Shown here: in pieces, positions 36,349-48,774 of the stretch
Layout of the letters: every line of letters begins with the position of its first letter
Numbering within the stretch: position 1 is the stretch's first letter
Assembly: GCF_016808095.1 (NCBI RefSeq)
Contig: NC_068975.1
Location: 3,713,501-3,777,500 of the forward strand
DNA length: 64,000 nt
From: Vigna angularis
Lineage: Eukaryota; Streptophyta; Magnoliopsida; Fabales; Fabaceae
Direction of reading: 5' to 3'
The notes under the pieces: generated by a model
Databases searched by the model: none
The model's input: the letters and a program-made list of their open reading frames with translations, nothing else
What the model was told of the DNA's origin: nothing
Position numbers and translations under genes: made by a program

Positions 36349-38789
36349 AAGCAGATTGATGCAGCCAGGAAGTTATTGCAAGCAGTGGTTGAGAACATAA
36401 GGATAAAACTGATAAACTCTTTCCTTTCTTTCCTTTTGCATAATTTTAAATATTTTCTAGTAGATATAGTAGTTATAGATAGCATAATAAATAGTAGAGT
36501 AGAAAATATGCTATTTTTCATAAAGCTAAAAAGAATTAATTTTGATCTTTGGCCAATTTGAAATTTTCTTTTTCTTGTAGCTTTGTAGATTTAATTTAGT
36601 TTTTCTTTTCCAGTTTTGTTCATGTATATTTTTGTGTTCTATTGTGTTCAATTCTTTTATTCTATTTTGTACATACTTCTGGTTCAATTTGTGTTCTTTT
36701 TGAATTCTGTTTGTGTACATATTTGTTGTTGTCGGATCTGTATATATGTTATGTGTTGTTAGAAAACCTTACTCACTCACACATTGAGGGCAATGTGCCT
36801 CTTAAGTGTGGGGGTGAGAAGGTATAGGTTTAATTTTTTTGTTTGTTTTTCCTTTGATATATAATATGTGCTTTTTTAGTAAAAATAGGTGTAAATTTTT
36901 TGAGTTGATTTTTGTTTAGTTTTAGTCTGTTTGAATTGGTAAATACTTAGCTTGTAGGTAGTGTAAATATTCATACTTTGTTTCAGCTTCTAAATACCTA
37001 GTTTTAGCTTGTAAATACTTAGTCTTTGGTACTGTTATAATATGTTCTAGTTTGTAGGAGTAAGCTTTAATTTTGTTTTGAATTCATAGTTGCTTGTAGA
37101 AATTTTTTTCTTATATTCTTGCCTTCTATTTCAAGTATTGGATATTCTTTAATTTCTATTTTAGCATTAGCAATTGTCTTAGGTGTTTTTCATTTTCATG
37201 TTCTGGTTTAGTTTATGTAAATAGGCATTTGTTTTAGGATTTTTTCCTTATAGGTTCTGTTATGAGATTTTAGTCTTTGGGTTCTGTTTTAGTTTTTAGA
37301 AAAAGCTTCCTAGGTTTTCTTTCATTGCTACTGTTAGGATTTTCTTAGGTTCTCTTTCTTTTAAATTTGAGTCTATTTTAGGTTCATAGTTACTTCTTCA
37401 TCTTCTTTTCTTTTTACTGTCTTTATCTCGTAGAAGCTTTAGATGGGAGTTGTTTAGGTTATGTTTCATTTTATTTTAGTTGTTTTAGTTTAGTTTACGT
37501 TTTCTTAGTTACATGTTGTCCAGTTTTAGCTTTTATAGGTTGTATATGGTTTTAAGTCATACTGTTAGGTTTTGTTTCATGCTTTTGCTCATTTCTTGCT
37601 GATTTATTTCATTTTACAGTTTCATTTCCTTAGTTAGAACTGTTAATTGTGTTTTGTGCTTTAAATTCAAGTAGAAGTAGTCCTAACTTTGGTTTTTGCA
37701 TCTGGGTACAGTCCAATGAAGCAATTTTTTTCATAAAAGAGGGTAGCAAGTCAATTTTAGCAATTAATTAACCCTGGAGAGATTTTGGGCCCAATTGTTT
37801 TCTTTCTAGTGTGATTTCATGCATGTTTGACTTAAATTTTGATTTTGCATTGATTCTTTGTGATAAGCTTGCTCTTGGTAGATTTTAGACATGATTTAGG
37901 CATTCTTTCTTACCATCCATAGCCAAATTATATTACTCATTTCAGTTTCTTACCATTGTACCTTATTTGAGCTTTAGCCATTTTCTTTGTTTCCATTCAT
38001 TACAAGCCCTTTCCCACCAAATACCTAACCTGTAGAGACCTATGAGAGTAGGGGGAGCTGGAACTTGGTGAGTACAATATAAAAGAAAGGCCATGTGTGA
38101 AAAAGAAAAAAAATGAGCTGAGAAATCTAGTTGTGTGAAAAAGAAAAGAGTAGGTCTGGAAAAGAGCAAAAATAGTAAAAGAATTGAAAAAAATAAGACC
38201 TGACAATGTAAAAACCAGAGAAAAAAAGAAAAAAAATGGATTGGCCAAAGTTAGACAAAGAGTGCACTGAGTTCTAGGTTCTTTCCTCTTCTTCACAATT
38301 TCTCTACTTCCATATAGCCTTGTGTTTTCTGACCTTTCATACCATTTACATTACAAGCCATTAAGACCTTTTGATCTAGATGAAAACATGACCTGAGAAC
38401 TATCACTTAGAGTCTTTTCAAAGTTAAGAATGGAGGTTGACATGACATGAGTAAGTGAAACAGGACAACCTTAAACACTTGAGTGAAAATGAGTGCAAAC
38501 ACTTGTTCCTGTGAGACTGAAACTGACTTCTATTTTTCTGATTGTGTTCATTGCTGAAATTGGTTGAATTTGGTTGTTTATCACCTGTTGGACTGTTGAT
38601 ACTGAGGTTTAAAGCTGAGAAATATTGTTATGCAGTTCTGAACGAATGAAATGGCTGGGAAATGATTAATTGGCAGGATTGAATATGCTGTGAATAGGTC
38701 TCGTGTTTCCGAGTTTTGTTTTAAGTCTTATCTCTTTAGTTTGAGTCTTTGTTTTCCTTTTTCATTTTAGTTCCTTAAGTGTGGGGGTG
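36349..38789 (+). other. Non-coding 3' internal region of the Athila-like element with two polypurine tracts
   Basis: T-rich, with no supported coding. The string TTAAGTGTGGGGGTG occurs twice: at about 36802-36816 and directly before the 3' LTR at 38774-38788. Only the second is in the position to prime plus-strand synthesis. The minus-strand frames at 37963-38296 are low-complexity shadows. Confidence 0.6.
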
Positions 38790-40319
38790 TGTTAACTCTA
38801 TTTTTCCCCATTTTTCTGTGTTTAGAAGTAATTTTTAGTTCATCTTTATTCTTAATTGTATAAAATTATATTAATTTTAGGTTTTTCTATTAAATCTTTA
38901 GATTTGTAGAATTTTAGTTAAAAATAGGTTTTTAGGTGTACTTTTAGTATTTTTGTAAATAAGTAGAAAATTTAATATTTCTCTGATTTTTTTTAATAAA
39001 AGTCTTTTTCTTTATTTTGTTTTTAATCTTTTTAATTGTTGAAATGCCTTTTATAATTGTAGATTGGGCCTTGGTTCGACTGCACCTAAATTAATAATGC
39101 TAACACTTGGATAGCAGGTCTGATGCTTTTACAAGTAATTGGGCTGGCTGTTTTACACTACTGGATTTGGGCCGCTACTGCCACACTTGGAATTGGGTCA
39201 TAATAATTGGTTGAGCTTCACATTACAATTGGACCGATTTTTGTTTGGACCTGCGGATAAGTGGAACACTGTTGTTTAGCTGCTACTATCTTAGGGGTTT
39301 TGGTTTTGGATGATCATTTGGCAAAAGCAACCCTCGAGCTAGGGCTTCAATGTAGAAGAGAGCGAGAGAGATGGAGACAGGCTGAAGCTCGTGTCACTGA
39401 CCATTTACTCATTGGATGACCAGAGGCATGTGTGGAATCAGAATCGACAAAGATGTTCAAGTTGATCGGAGGGTAGAGATGAGAGCAGTGCTAGGAAGAA
39501 AAGAAGAAGCGTTCGATTAGGAGAATTACGGAGCGTGAAAGGTCTTTTTCCCCTTCCCCATTTTTTCCCTTTTTTAGTTTTCTCTATAAAAAGAGGCTTG
39601 TATAGAGACTTAGTGTGTGTGATCGAGTGTAGGGTGACAGACTCCGCTCTAGAGTGTGAAAGCGGAGGGTGACAGACTCCGTGAGCGAGTGAGTGAATGG
39701 TGGAGGGTGACAGACTCCACCCCTGAGAGACTATTCGAGAGTGCAAGTGTTGAGTAATGGTAGGTGACAGACACCGTGAACAGGTTCTAGGGTTCTTTGT
39801 TTTCTTTTCTGATTTCATGCTCTTAGTTTTAGGTTGTTAGGATATTTATCCTATTTTATCATCATTATAGTGTGTCAAGGGTTACCCTATTTATCATGAT
39901 TATATTGTGTCTAGGATTATCCTATTTATCATGATTATATTGTGTTTAGGGTTACCCTATTTATTATGTACTTGTGTATCAATTTATTCTTATAAATAGA
40001 AGATTGTGAGATAGATCAATTAAGCCCTCTAGTATTATTTTACAGTTTCAATCTTAAGTTGGTATCAGAGCAGGTCGATCCCGCTCTAATTTTTGTCTCG
40101 TAATATATATATCTGTCCGACGCCACAGTTCTTCGTCGCTCGCCATCGTCTGCCGCTGCCCGCCACCGGCCACCGCCCGCCGTTGTCGGCCACTGTCGTC
40201 CATCACTGTCACAATTTCCTTCGTCTATACCCTTAGGGTTTTCTTGTTCCTCGCTAGTACGATTCGTCTTCTTTAGAAATAGCGTCTGACAGTCTCTTTC
40301 CTTCTCCGGAAGTCCATCA

Positions 40320-43300
40320 ATTACCTTCGAGAAGCTAAATGGAAAAAATTATCTATCATGGTCTGCTGCCGTTGAAATGTGGTTCCTTGGCCAAGGGCAT
40401 TATGACCACCTTGAGCGAGATGGAAGCCATGTGCCTACTGAAAAAGCTGATAAGTGGAAACAAGCAGATTTCCAGTTGTGTGTCCTGTTATGGCAATCAA
40501 TGGAACCCAAACTTCTTGTATATTTTAGGGCTTTCAAAACTTGTCATTCCTTTTGGAAGAAAACCCAAAGCATTTATGCCAACGATATTCAACGTCCTCA
40601 AGGCACATACTGTAAAAGGATGGGTCATACTCAAGAGAATTGCTACTCCTTACATGGTTTCCCTTCCAAAACCGCCAATATTTTGAAGACTGAAACTTTC
40701 ACTTCGAAGACTGAAAATTCCACTTCTATGTTTTCTGAGGATGAATATCAAGAGTATTTAAGGTTAAAGTCTAACAGCTTGGCACAACCATCTCAATCTC
40801 CCAATACATCAACCACTTGCGTTTCTCAATCTATGGAAGGTCAAAATTCATGGGTAATTGACTCAGGTGCTTCTGATCACATTTCTGGTAATACCTCTTT
40901 GTTCTCATCTATTTCCTTTCGAGAAAAACCTCATTTCATAACCCTTGCAAATGGATCTAAAAATTCTTCCAAAGGAGTCGGTCATGTTTCTTTGTCTCCC
41001 TCCCTCAATCTCAACTCAGTCCTTTTTGTCCCTAATTGTCCTTTTAATTTAATTTCCTTAAGCCAGTTGACTAAAATGTTAAATTGTTCAATAACCTTTG
41101 ATCATAAATCTTTTGTTATACAGGAGCGTGGTTCGGGGAGACAGATTGGAGAAGGATATGAAGTTGGCGGATTATACCAATTTGGATCTCGTCCAAGGGT
41201 GTCCTGTGTCGCTGCTCCTAATCCTAAAGTGCTACATGATCGACTTGGCCATCCTCATTTTTCCAAATTAAAAAAGATGTGTCCTGAACTTAGTGGTCTC
41301 CAAACCGTAGAATGTGAGTCATTTCAATTAGGAAAACATGTTAGATCTTCCTTTCCTAAAAGGTCTCAATCAATATGTAATTCTACTTTTTCCATCATCC
41401 ATTCTGATTTATGGGGACCTAGTCGTATCTCCTCCTTTGGTTTTTGATATTTTGTTACCTTTATTGATGAATATTCAAGATGTACTTGGGTTTATCTTAT
41501 GAAAAATCGTTCTGAATTCTTAGCTATCTTTACATCCTTTTTGAATGAAATGAAGAATCAATTTGGTCAAGTAATCAAAATATTAAGAAGTGATAATGCA
41601 AAAGAGTATTTCTCATCCTCCTTTTCTGCCATCTTGAGTTCCCATGGTATCTTACATCAGTCTACTTGTCCTCATACACCACAGCAAAATGGTATAGCAG
41701 AACAAAAAAATAGACACTTGGTTGAAACTGCTCGTACCCTTTTGCTTGGTGCCCATATTCCTGTCCATCACTAGGGGATGCCATCTTAACTGCATGTTAT
41801 CTTATTAATAAGATACCCTCCTCCTCTGTTGATAATTGTGAGAAATAGAGAAGATTGGGAGAAAATATCCCTTGTGTGTTTAGCATACACATAGGGTAAT
41901 TTATTTATATTGTAAGATATGGGCCAATGCCCTTAATACAGAATAGGCTGAGCCCAAATAACAGAAACACACATCTTAACATCTAACAATAATAAAGTCC
42001 CTTTCTCCATTTTGTTTCCTAATGATCCTCTCTTTCATACATCTCCCCGAGTGTTTGGCTGTGTATGTTTTGTTCATGACATGTCTCCAGGTCTAGACAA
42101 ACTCTCCGCTCGCGCTCTCAAATGTGTCTTCTTAGGCTATTCTCGACTTCAAAGAGGATACCAGTGTTACTCTCCTGAAACTAAGAAGTATTACATGTCT
42201 GCCAATGTCACATTCTTTGAACAGACTCCTTACTTCTCTCCATCTGTTCAGGATGTTTCTATCCTCCAGCAGGTCCTTCCTATTCCAATGGCTGAGTCAA
42301 ATAGCTCTACTGTCTCTGTCATTCCAAGTCTTGATCACAATCCTTCTACACATGTTTCTCCACATACTGAGATCATACCACACAGGGCCCCAATGGATAG
42401 TCCACCTCCCCAAGACAATGGTGAATCTCCTACTTCAGATTCTTCTCCCTCGTGACCTCCCACGCTCCACTCGAAACCCTTATCCCATTTATAATTTTCT
42501 AAGCTATAATCGATTATCGCCCTCCTATTTTTCTCTTTTATCCTCAGTGTCCTCTGTTGTTATACCCAAGAATGTGAAAGAAGCACTTGATCATCCTGGA
42601 TGACGACAAGCTATGATTGCAGAAATACAGGCTCTTGACCACAGTAATACTTGGGAGCTGGTGCCCCTTCCCCCAGGAAAAAAGGTGGTTGGTTGTCGAT
42701 GGGTCTATGCAGTTAAAGTTGGCCCTGATGGTGAAATTGATCGGCTCAAAGCTCGGCTTGTTGCAAAAGGTTACACTCAGGTTCATGGTCTTGATTATTG
42801 TGACACTTTCTCTCCTGTAGCCAAGATGACTACTATTCGTCTCTTCTTTGCCATGGCAGCCATTTGTCATTGGCCACTTCATCAATTGGATATCAAGAAT
42901 GCCTTTCTACATGGTGATCTTGAGGAAGAAGTTTATATGGAGCAACCTCCTGAGTTTGTTGCTCAAGGGGAGTCTGGTATGGTATGCAAATTGCATCGAT
43001 CTCTATATGGCCTCAAGCAATCCCCACGTGCTTGGTTTGGAAAGTTTAGCTCCATTGTTCAAAAATTTGGGCTAAAACGCAGTGAAGCAGACCATTCAGT
43101 TTTTTATTGTCATTCTTCTCTCGAAAAATGTGTTTACTTAATAGTATATGTTGATGATATTGTCATTACAGGAAATGATGTTGTTTCTCAACTAAAAGAG
43201 TACTTGTGTAGACATTTTCAAACCAAGGATCTTGGAAGTCTCAAATACTTCTTAGGCATTGAAGTAGCGCAATCAAAAGATGGAGTTGTAATCTCCCAAA

Positions 43301-44098
43301 TGAAGTATGATCTTGATATATTACAAGAAACAAACATGATTGATTGTAGGCCGGTAGACAGTCCCATGGACCCAAACCAGAAATTAAGGACAAAAGAAGG
43401 TGAATTATTCTCCGATCCAGAGAGGTATATGAGGCTGGTTGGAAAACTGATTTATCTCACTATTTTAAGGCCAGATCTATCCTTTGCAGTTGGAGTGGTT
43501 AGTCAGTTCATGCAGGCTCCATGTTTTGACCATTGGAATGCTCTCATTCGCATTCTAAGGTATGTAAAGAAGGCTCTCGCACAAGGATTGTTATATGAAG
43601 ATAAAGGAAGCATTCAGGTCTCTGGGTATTGTGATGTAGATTGGGCAGGTTCACCTATTGATAGACAGTCTACTACATGATATTGTGTTTTTTCTGGGAG
43701 GAAACATTATTTCATGGAAAAGTAGGAAACATAATATAGTAGCTCGATCCACCGCGGAAGCCAAGTATAGGGCAATGGAATCACTAACATGTGAACTTAT
43801 ATGGGTGAAACAGTTCCTTCAAGAGGTTAAATTTTGTTACATCCATACTATGAAGATGTATTGCGACAATCAAGCTGCTCTCCACATTGCATCAAATCCA
43901 GTGTTTCACGAGAGGACTAAACATATAGAAATTGATTGTCATTTTGTTCGTGAAAAGTTGTTGACCAAAGAAATATGTACTGAGTTTATTGGGTCAAACG
44001 ATCAACTCGCAGATGTATTAACCAAGTCATTAAGGGGTCCTCGGATTGAGTTTATTTGTTCCAAGCTTGGTACATACAATTTGTATGCTCTAGCTTGA
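40320..44098 (+). pseudogene. Copia gag-pol polyprotein, broken
   Basis: Gag opens with a KLNGKNYLSW segment (about 40330), loses most of its middle, and goes directly to the zinc knuckle (CKRMGHTQENC, about 40610). Protease: WVIDSGASDHISG (about 40853). Integrase: HHCC finger (HDRLGHPHFSKL), a TGA near 41445, then FIDEYSRCTW, ILRSDNAKEY and TPQQNGIAEQ; a stop follows at 41772-41774. A solo LTR sits at 41837-41988. After a further stop (42453-42455), RT at 42613-43680 (CRWVYAVK, KNAFLHGDLEEEVYM, YGLKQSPRAW, active site YVDDIVITG) and RNase H (ARSTAEAKYRAM, CDNQAALHIASNP, HIEIDCHFVREK) close it, with a frame break near 43660-43680. The RT and RNase H are well kept; the whole cannot be made. 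Confidence 0.9.
41837..41988. mobile_element. 152-bp solo LTR (TRIM-like) inside the copia pol
   Basis: Starts TGTGAGAAATAGAG and ends TTAACATCTAACA, with a perfect 5-bp duplication ATAAT on both sides (41832-41836, 41989-41993). No coding. The size and the TG...CA ends fit a solo LTR of a small non-autonomous LTR element. Confidence 0.75.
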
Positions 44099-45114
44099 GG
44101 GGGAGTGTTAGGATATTTATCCTATTTTATCATCATTATAGTGTGTCAAGGGTTACCCTATTTATCATGATTATATTGTGTCTAGGGTTACCCTATTTAT
44201 CATGATTATATTGTGTCTAGAATTACCCTATTTATCATGTACTTGTGTATCAATTTATTCTTATAAATAAAAGATTGTGAGAGGGATCAATTAAGCGCTC
44301 TAGAATTATTTTACAGTTTCAATCTTAAGTTAGGTTTTCAAGCTTTTCGTAGAGTAGCTTTTTTCTGTAATTCTAGACTTGGATTATGCAATCACAGTGG
44401 TGACAGCCCGTGGTGGTCTCGATCATGCTTTTCTTGGTGACTTTACATTGTATTTCCATTTCTATCTCAATAAATTTTACTTTTGTGCACTGATTCTGTT
44501 ATGTTATTCTTGCAATTCTGGTTTTGCTTTCATTTCAACGATTCTTTACTCTTTCTATTAATTCGGTTGTAATTTTAGATTGTTAAAGCTTTGGATAAAG
44601 ATAGTTGTAATCTGTTTTGGTATCTGTCGCTTTGGAAGTTAGCTTTGTGCCTCTGTTGTCTTGTGATTTAGTATTAATTTTCAATTATGCATTTAGGTTT
44701 TAGGTGTTTACTTCAATTTCAGTTTATATACATTGCTTTTACATTTACTTAGATTAGGATAGGATCAGATGCGTTGGTTGATTTAGTTTAGGTGTATTTT
44801 GAATTGAAATTAGGGATTTGTCTTTGATTCTGTTATGGATAGTTGTAGTTTAGATTTCTTTTTCTTATTCTTTTATTCCACTTTATTTTCTTTCTTTCCT
44901 TAAACTGATTGAATTTTTAATTCTTTTCTCTTAAAATTCATTTCTTTTCCCCACCTTGCATTAGTAGTTAGATAATAAATAAAAAGCAAGAATAACTTTA
45001 CATTTTCTAAACTTAACTTTGTCGAGTCTACAGATTGATATCTTGGTCAGCTCTATATTATATTAGTGGGGACCAATTTTGTTCTACTTTAGGTGGCTAA
45101 AAAGTAGTTTAACA

Positions 45115-45807
45115 GTGGTGTATCTATGATGGTGATCATAGTGGTTTAGATGCTTCAGGTGATGCTATGTGATAATGATGTTACTATAATAGTTATAGTA
45201 AGTAGTTAGCATATGTGCTAATGAATGGATAAACCAAGGGTGTATGTGTGAGGTGCTAGTGAGTACATCAAGTATTAGAGATCAAGGATCGAGGATTGAG
45301 AATCGAGGACCGAGGACCGAGTAATTCATTTTGATTTGATTGTTATGTTAGAGGATTGGGAATCCTATTGTTATTACGAATATGTATGAGGTGTTTGATT
45401 ATTGTTGATTTAATCAATATGTTTATATTATGTTATTATGATTGTTTTATCAGTAGCTTACCCCATACGTGTTTGTGAATGAAATTATCGATGATGTATG
45501 TATAATGAGTTATATGTTAGCAGATGATGTTACAGATGGTGCTAAGACATGATAGATTCGAGAGATGACAAAACTTGGAGTTTTTATTCAAAGTTATTGC
45601 ATTTGAATTTTATACAAAGTAATTGAAATTGTTTTATTTCCTTCGTTATTTCTATTGGACAAATGTTTTTAGAACTATTATGTTTTGAAATAAATTATGA
45701 TGTTAAATGTTGATATTTTTGAAAATACGTTTCTGGACAAAGTTAAAGTTTAAATTTTTAGTTGTTTATGAGTAACCTATGACACCGTGAAAATTTGGGG
45801 CGTTACA
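45115..45807. repeat. Right segment of the solo gypsy LTR
   Basis: Non-coding LTR tail ending GGGGCGTTACA. It has a short run of GATCGAGGATTGAGAATCGAGG-type repeats (45288-45320). Confidence 0.6.
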
Positions 45808-46160
45808 TAAATTATTTCACACATTTATCATGAGTCTAGGAATACCCACTAGATGAGTTTGTCTATACATTAATTAGATGACTCTAGTAACAAACACAAC
45901 ACAAGTCTCTTCGTACACTCATAAGACAAGTTTGGCAATATACATTGCATATATTTGTCCATACACAAATTATATGAGTCTATTAATACACATTAAATGA
46001 GTTTGTTCATACTTTGATTAAGCGAGTATGTAAATATATTAATTAGACGACTCTATTCATACACTAACTAAATAAGTTTAGCAATAAATATTAAACGATT
46101 ATGTATATAGACTATCTAGACAAGACTAGCAATATATATTTGACAAGTTTTAATACCAAC
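45808..46160. repeat. Degenerate tandem repeat, right part
   Basis: Continuation of the repeat at 20690-21066 (words like ACATTAAATGAGTTTGTTCATAC and CACTAACTAAATAAG). See the left part. Confidence 0.5.
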
Positions 46161-46975
46161 AAAATAAGCTTCATAAGAATACATATTAATTCTTTAATCA
46201 CCTCCTTCTTATAATTACACGAGGAAGAAAACATATTATCAATTTTTTTTTTACCAAATTGATGTAATATTACTTGATTTTGTTCAAACAAATAAATTAA
46301 AAAAAAAACTATAGGTAAATCTTGAAAAAGATTAAGAAATGGTACTCTTAAACACAATTCTGAGGTGAATTGAAAATTTTTGTATTAAAATCATGCTTCA
46401 AAGTTGTTTTCATATTCTTTTTTAATTTTTTTAATAGAAATTAATTATATGTAGAAATATCATTTTTCGGTTTAAGGGGTTGGTCTTAAGTCTATTTATT
46501 ACTGTGGTCTTCAAATTCCAAGTTTGAATCAAGACTCTTCCTTCACTTCACGCTAATTGTCGTTCGGTCGAATCAGGTTACTATACGCAGAAGGAACTTT
46601 GATAGTGAATGTTTGACCGTGTTAGTAATAAATGTGCAATCAATGTAACCAACTACCTCAATACCATAAACATGTATTTATAGATTTCAAAATGAACTTC
46701 TGATTAGTACTGACCTAATTATGATCTAAATAATAATGATCTAACTTATGATTAATATAACTATACTTATTGTTAACTTCACTTTTAATTTGACTATTTG
46801 GTTTCCCAACTGGCTGTTATGGGACTTTAAATTGATCGATTGTTGATCCCTGATTGACCAGACGATCGTATTATACAATTTCTATTTTTTAGTATATACT
46901 TTTTCTAAAAGCTTGCATATAATATAAGCATGAAAAAGAATTGAGATTTCATTAAATTCCTAAATTCGAACAGGA
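46160..46975. repeat. Dispersed repeat copy A
   Basis: The stretch 46620-46930 matches 51040-51330 over about 300 bp with many changes (shared words: AATAAATGTGCAAT, TTATAGATTT, GGTTTCCCAAC, TGATTGACC, TATAATATAAGCATGA). No coding; boundaries unclear. Confidence 0.5.
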
Positions 46976-46977
46976 TG

Positions 46978-47205
46978 TCTTCTTCGAATAGGATGTCGAA
47001 GGATTATTTTTTACTCGACTTCTCCACCTTCAATCACTACCTCACCCTTACCCACCTCGCTGACAAGGTAAACCGCCGCTAGACCATCATCATGCTCGCC
47101 ATCGGAAATGGCGCCATGAACGCCCTCCTTGACTAGCACCTCACCCTCCCCACGCTAAAAAACATCCTCTCCCTCCACGTCCTCGTTGACTACTTTTCAC
47201 CCAAT
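46978..47205 (+). pseudogene. Fasciclin-like arabinogalactan protein (FLA) fragment
   Basis: The frame reads SKDYFLLDFSTFNHYL, then LTHLADKVNRR, a TAG stop, TIIMLAIGNGAMNALLD, another TAG, then LKNILSLHVLVDYF. This is the start of a FAS1 domain as in plant FLAs (the 'FSTFN..LT.T.LA..IN.R.TIT..A..N.A' and 'LKNILSLHVLLDYF' blocks). Two in-frame stops and the loss of everything after the H1-like block show it is dead. No signal peptide or remaining FAS1 domain nearby. Confidence 0.75.
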
Positions 47206-48770
47206 AATTATGGTTTTATTCATCATTCATATAACTATTCACCATTACTTTTAATCGTCCAATTAGGCATGCCAACAACATTTTCAGTGATTGTTTAATT
47301 CCTTTTAAGAAGGGCACGAGAGAACTGAGGGAAGGGGAAGCAAATTTCGATTCCAATCAAACTACTCCCTCAATATTTCATTTGCAATCTATCAACACCC
47401 AATTTTACAAAGGAAAAGCTTGGGAAACGCGGGGCAAAGGATTCAAATATTTACTATCCCCAATTTTTTCCTTGAACCCAGCATCATTCACTTCATTTCC
47501 TTACACCCCCATCACAAGAAAAAAAACAAAATCCATTTTCCATGACTATCAGACAAACCTATCCCAGACTAATACTCAAACAAATTCACCATTATCCATT
47601 TTCTAGAAGTCATTATTATCTACACTAAACTCATTAACTAACAAACTCTAATTCATAATTCATCATCTTTCACCCGCAAGTTTAATTAAATAAAAAAAGA
47701 AGAAGAAAGAAGATCTCCAAGACCCATGAAATTTACCATTACCAAGGTTTGGACACAAAGAACTTTTCTTTTATAACAGGCAATCAGGTATACAAAGAAG
47801 AAGTTGAAGAAGAAGCAAGAGCATTGGAAGGTGGCGTCAACGACACAAGAGTGAGATCCATGGTGTCACGGTGGCTCTCTGTGTGTGTAACAGATGATGG
47901 AGAAATTGAGTTACCATGAAGAATGATGGCGCTTCCGACGTGGGTAAGGTCGTCGACAATCTTCATGGTTCTGATCAATGGCAAGGGTGGTAGTTGGCCG
48001 GAAACTTGCTAGCCCTAGCGATGGCCATGAAGTATCTATCCAGGAAGGGTTTGAGAAGCTGCCTTTCTCTTTTGATTGTGTATGAGGAACCCTAAAAGAT
48101 TTGGGCTTGGATCTTTTTGCTTGTTCTGTTTCTATTTTCTTTTGTTTTATTTATTTATTTTATTTAGGTTTAATCTTTTTCTTTTCATTTGTACATTACA
48201 CGTAATGCGAGCTTTCTCTACCACGTGGTTAACATTTGTGCAGTCACTATACCACGAGATAGAAATTTTAACGCCATCTAGTCCAATTAACTCCAAGGTT
48301 CCAATTTATTCAATTTTACAGAAATAGGGACTTAATTGAGATAAAAAATAATACAAGGACCTATTTGAGACGATTCTGCATAAAAAGGGACATAAAAAAA
48401 TATTAAACCTAAAAGAAATTGGTAGAAATTAGTTAAACATTAAACTACATACTTTGTTCGAATTATGGATTGGGAAAAAAGAAGTTTGATTTTAGGATTC
48501 ATACAAATTGGGAATTAATTTCAGAAATTGTTCTCAATGATGCTTCTGCCTTCCACTCAGCTTCTGATGTTGGTTCAGACAAGATCATCTTTTCCTTTTC
48601 TTCTTCAAAGGAAGATGATGCAGGAGTTATATCTGAAATCATAATACAAAGTTGAAAGAATTAACACATACAATGAAATCGTAACAACTGGAATTGCTTC
48701 TGAAATTATTTTCTTAAAGAAGATATAAAGAAAGACATTTTTTGATTGATTTTTTTACCAATAAGAAGCA
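47206..48770. other. Intergenic, no supported gene
   Basis: Several short frames exist (47382-47606 plus, 47784-47984 minus, 48076-48327 plus, 48470-48655 plus) but none has a recognisable domain. The minus frame of 66 codons is Ser/Thr-rich and slightly higher in GC than its surroundings; it is noted but not called. Confidence 0.5.
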
Positions 48771-48774
48771 TTGG

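Larger units (their letters stand above)
39835..44330 (+). mobile_element. Ty1/copia retrotransposon, nested, degenerate
   Basis: LTRs of 225 bp at 39835-40059 and 44106-44330 start TGTTAGGATATTTATCC and end CAATCTTAAGT. The 5-bp duplication TAGGT is perfect (39830-39834, 44331-44335). The primer-binding site TGGTATCAGAGC starts at 40060, directly against the LTR, and the polypurine tract GAGGGGGAG precedes the 3' LTR. The two LTRs differ at about 11 positions by eye (about 5%). Gag carries a large internal deletion; stops, frame breaks and a solo LTR interrupt pol. Inside each LTR a roughly 40-bp unit (TTACCCTATTTATCATGATT) is repeated. Unusually, the LTR does not end in CA. Confidence 0.95.
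24803..45114 (+). mobile_element. Non-autonomous Athila-like LTR retrotransposon, gag-type coding only
   Basis: The LTRs start TGTTAACTC (24803 and 38790) and end TTTAACA (29369 and 45114). The primer-binding site TGGCGCCATTGCCCGGGAC (29372-29390) is close to the tRNA-Asp-type site of Athila/Calypso elements. A G-rich polypurine tract (GTGTGGGGGTG) precedes the 3' LTR. After subtracting later insertions the LTRs are about 1.78 and 1.82 kb. The internal region holds a broken gag and a second open stretch, but no protease, RT, RNase H or integrase. Flanking 5-mers ATGGT/GTGGT match at 4 of 5 if the LTR is taken to begin at 24804; no perfect duplication is seen. It hosts two MULE-like elements, a gypsy and a copia element. 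Confidence 0.85.
38790..45114 (+). repeat. 3' LTR of the Athila-like element, split by a copia insertion
   Basis: Pairs with the 5' LTR. Interrupted at 39835-44330 by a copia element inserted in the AGTTTTAGGTTTTCAAG region; the uninterrupted version is seen at about 28571-28590 in the 5' LTR. It keeps the empty sites for both MULE-like elements. Confidence 0.9.
21067..45807. mobile_element. Solo LTR of a gypsy-type element, split by later insertions
   Basis: The left edge reads TGTAAGACCCTAGG and the right edge ends TTTGGGGCGTTACA, imperfect inverted ends of the form I recall for Tekay-type gypsy LTRs. Flanking 5-mers CAAAT (21062-21066) and TAAAT (45808-45812) differ at one base, as an aged target-site duplication would. 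Once the CACTA element (21220-23280) and the Athila-like element (24803-45114) are taken out, about 2.4 kb of LTR sequence remains (21067-21219, 23281-24802, 45115-45807). No internal region or second LTR is present, so this is a solo LTR left by recombination. Confidence 0.7.

Noticed and set aside
47784..47984. 66-codon minus-strand Ser/Thr-rich frame as a gene
   Set aside because: No signal peptide, domain, splice partner or promoter could be supported.
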